Below are positions 14,970 to 15,197 of a DNA stretch of 15,197 nt, one piece after another (within the stretch, counting starts at the first letter, position 1; each line of letters starts with the position of its first letter). The translations under genes and the position numbers were made by a program. The notes below the pieces were generated by a model. That model was not told where the DNA came from, did no database searches, and saw only the letters and a list, made by a program, of their open reading frames with translations. Source of the stretch: Bacteroidota bacterium (GTDB taxonomy: Bacteria; Bacteroidota; Rhodothermia; Rhodothermales; UBA10348); assembly GCA_004356385.1 (NCBI GenBank), contig SMXL01000165.1:1-15197 (forward strand). The letters are read 5' to 3'.

Positions 14970-15197
14970 CTATTTCATCAAAATAATCTGCCGCGTCTGG
15001 ACCCCTTCAATGGTCTTCATTCGAACAAAATAAGTGCCTGATGGCAGGTCGATGGCTTCAAACTGAACCTGATGTTCACCTTGCTCCTTGCGAGCATCAA
15101 CGAGCATCGCGATCATTTGCCCGGAAAGGTCCCAGACGGAGACCTGGATGTGTTGGGCTTCTTGGAGCAGGTAAGTGATCGTTGTGGTGGGATTGAA
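14970..15197 (-). CDS. C-terminal end of a protein with T9SS type A-like sorting domain
   Basis: The last 75 residues of a protein enter from the right edge; the 5' part is outside. They begin FNPTTTITYLLQEA and continue HIQVSVWDLSGQMIAMLVD, then GEHQVQFEAIDLPSGTYFVR and end QTRQIILMK. This is the pattern of the type A C-terminal sorting domain of type IX secretion (related to FlgD-like Ig folds): FNP-T-I-Y, V-DL-G-M, LPSGTYFVRM, and a basic end. Such a tail targets cell-surface or secreted cargo through the outer-membrane Por/Spr machinery. The cargo domain is not visible. It stops 38 bp before the OPT gene, on the same strand. Confidence 0.88.
   Translation of the reverse strand, partial: FNPTTTITYLLQEAQHIQVSVWDLSGQMIAMLVDARKEQGEHQVQFEAIDLPSGTYFVRMKTIEGVQTRQIILMK

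Noticed and set aside
1..15197. Mobile element, defence island, tRNA or rRNA
   Set aside because: I saw no transposase or integrase, no terminal inverted repeats flanking genes, no cloverleaf RNA and no known defence domain.

Overview
The window looks like a chromosomal segment from a Gram-negative member of the Bacteroidota/Rhodothermota group. Four things point that way. A C-terminal type IX secretion (T9SS) type A sorting-domain-like tail ends at 14970. There is a predicted outer-membrane beta-barrel protein and a lipoprotein protease. Starts are preceded by A-rich sequence, not clear Shine-Dalgarno sites. One candidate promoter (6720-6749) resembles the Bacteroidota TTTG/TAnnTTTG pattern. 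The lineage is inferred; no rRNA or other marker gene is present.

Region 1 (1-5077, all minus strand) is a compact type IV pilus / type II secretion-like alignment-complex operon, read from right to left. It holds a PilT-like ATPase (5077-3743), a PilM+PilN fusion (3720-1855), a PilO+PilP fusion (1819-818) and the N-terminal 261 codons of a secretin (783-1, running off the edge). Gaps are only 22-35 bp. The usual M, N, O, P and Q parts are thus packed into three proteins. No pilin, PilB, PilC or prepilin peptidase is seen here.

Region 2 (5078-7349) starts with a control region and a strong palindromic terminator. Next is a subtilisin-family (S8) lipoprotein protease on the minus strand, whose propeptide carries four identical hexapeptides. 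A 687-bp divergent intergenic region follows, with no convincing gene. Region 3 (7350-8723, plus strand) is a lone secreted M28 metallopeptidase with a C-terminal fibronectin III-like domain.

Region 4 (8756-12003, minus strand) is a likely three-gene operon: an outer-membrane beta-barrel protein, an MJ0936/YfcE-type phosphoesterase and a double-GAF PP2C/SpoIIE-type phosphatase. Region 5 (12134-15197, minus strand) holds the end of a sorting-domain protein, an OPT-family transporter and a UPF0173 metallo-beta-lactamase-fold hydrolase. An S8 protease, an M28 peptidase and an OPT transporter in one neighbourhood suit a peptide-degrading lifestyle, but they are in separate transcription units.

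I saw no mobile element, CRISPR array, tRNA or rRNA. The most unusual points are the doubly fused pilus operon, the altered Asp box in its ATPase, and the protein-level conservation of the hexapeptide repeat. I see no clear sign of a wholly new system.
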